Below, in pieces: positions 61,743-64,000 of a stretch of 64,000 nucleotides of DNA. A program made the position numbers and the translations under genes. The notes under the pieces were generated by a model that saw nothing but the letters and a program-made list of their open reading frames with translations, searched no databases and had not been told where the DNA came from. Source of the stretch: Gemmatimonadaceae bacterium (GTDB lineage Bacteria; Gemmatimonadota; Gemmatimonadetes; Gemmatimonadales; Gemmatimonadaceae); NCBI GenBank assembly GCA_011525845.1, contig WYBP01000023.1, positions 62,001 to 126,000 of the forward strand, given 5' to 3'. The number at the start of each line of letters is the position of its first letter. Position 1 is the first letter of the stretch.

Positions 61743-62539
61743 TCAGGCGGAGTCCGCGTGCACCTTCTCCTCGACCGCGGTCGCACTCGCGAGCACATAA
61801 TCGCGATTCATCTGCATGATCGCGTCGAGCGAGATCCCCTTCGGGCAGGCCTCCTGGCACTCGCCGAAGAGCGTGCAGCCGCCGAACCCCTCGAGGTCCA
61901 TCCGTTCCACCATCGCCTTGGCCCGCCGCTTCCGTTCCGGCTGCCCCTGCGGCAGCGCACCCAGGTGCGAGATCTTGGCGGCGGTGAAGAGCGACGCCGA
62001 GGCGTTCGGGCAGGCGGCCACGCAGGCCCCGCACCCGATGCAGGCGGCGTTGTCCATCGCGAGGTCCGCGTCCGCCTTCGCGATCGGGAGCCCGTTGGCG
62101 TCCTGCGGCGTGCCGGTCGGCGCGGAGATGAACCCACCCGCCTGGATGATCCGGTCGAACGCGCCACGATCGACCACGAGGTCCTTGATCACCGGGAACG
62201 CCTTCGCGCGCCAGGGCTCGATCCAGATGGAGTCCCCGTCCTTGAAGCTCCGCATGTGGAGCTGGCAGGCGGTGGTCAGCTTCATCGGCCCATGTGCCGA
62301 GCCGTTGATCATCAGGCCGCACGACCCGCAGATCCCCTCGCGGCAGTCGTGGTCGAACGCGATCGGCTCATCCCCGGACTCGACCAGCCGCTCGTTCACG
62401 GTGTCGAGCATCTCGAGGAAACTCATGTCGGGGCTGATGTCGCGCGCCGGGTACTGCACCATCCGGCCCGCATCCTTCGGCCCCTTCTGGCGCCACACGT
62501 GGAGCGTGAGGTGCATCGCCGCACCGGCCGTGGACGCGC

Positions 62540-62543
<4 letters not shown>
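61743..62543 (-). CDS. sdhB: Succinate dehydrogenase / fumarate reductase iron-sulfur subunit
   Basis: This subunit passes electrons from the flavin of SdhA to the quinone site. Three cluster motifs are complete: [2Fe-2S] in [15 protein letters not shown], [4Fe-4S] in [15 protein letters not shown], and the third cluster in [16 protein letters not shown] choose GTG 62543 (266 residues) because it overlaps the sdhA stop (GTGA) and has GGAG six bases upstream. ATG 62516 lies nine codons later without a ribosome-binding site. It is longer than proteobacterial SdhB, as in other non-proteobacterial quinone-linked types. Confidence 0.94.

Positions 62544-64000
<1,457 letters not shown>

Overview
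The window is a densely coding, very GC-rich (by eye around 70%) piece of a Gram-negative, respiring, menaquinone-using bacterium. LPS synthesis (kdsB), the futalosine menaquinone genes mqnE/mqnA/mqnC, a full 14-subunit complex I, a ferredoxin-type 2-oxoacid oxidoreductase, and several secreted TonB-C, DUF5117/5118-type protease and propeller-kinase proteins fit Gemmatimonadota best. That placement is inference: no rRNA or other phylogenetic marker is present. I saw no tRNA, rRNA, insertion sequence, prophage or CRISPR array, and no gap above 300 bases between genes.

Layout. 1-500: kdsB, cut by the left edge. 662-3416 (+): a TonB-C protein and a chemoreceptor. 3418-16331 (-): a long gene train read right to left, yceD-rpmF-plsX-fabH-fabD-fabG-acpP-fabF-mqnE-mqnA-mqnC-ispF-dedA-xerD-trpG/pabA-yeeE pair. 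16522-18989 (-): sucC-sucD-ndk, ended by a clear hairpin terminator. 19064-24665 (-): amidase, a UPF0182 membrane protein and a phosphohexomutase. 24755-39196 (-): nuoA to nuoN in canonical order. 39443-55648 (+): dcd, a tandem TonB-C protein, an Ig-like surface protein, a lipoprotein metalloprotease, a hybrid sensor kinase, a DUF2231 protein, a dicarboxylate/amino-acid symporter, a Ser/Thr kinase and an unknown lipoprotein. 55659-56576 (-): a secreted cyanophycinase-like peptidase. 56686-61318 (+): a flavo-ferredoxin protein with the two subunits of a 2-oxoacid:ferredoxin oxidoreductase. 61322-64000 (-): sdhA (cut by the right edge), sdhB and a small unknown gene.

How the genes fit together. 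The 2-oxoacid:ferredoxin oxidoreductase, SucCD and SdhAB can cover 2-oxoglutarate to fumarate. SdhAB and complex I would feed electrons into a quinone pool, and MqnE/A/C make part of that menaquinone. YceD to FabF supply phospholipid and fatty-acid synthesis. Most neighbours in the operons overlap by 1-4 bases (ATGA, GTGA, TTGA, TGATG), which suggests translational coupling.

Most interesting signals. (1) A perfect 18-bp palindrome matching the Rex (NADH-sensing repressor) operator pattern lies 24 bp upstream of nuoA. (2) A family of purine/pyrimidine-rich intergenic repeats lies directly before several start codons that lack a Shine-Dalgarno sequence, and two loci carry it as long inverted pairs. 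(3) NuoL has a loop with 13 histidines in 36 residues. (4) NuoG is short but keeps an exact N7 cluster motif. (5) The 2-oxoacid oxidoreductase has its own flavo-ferredoxin partner. (6) MqnE has a CX5CX2C radical-SAM motif.
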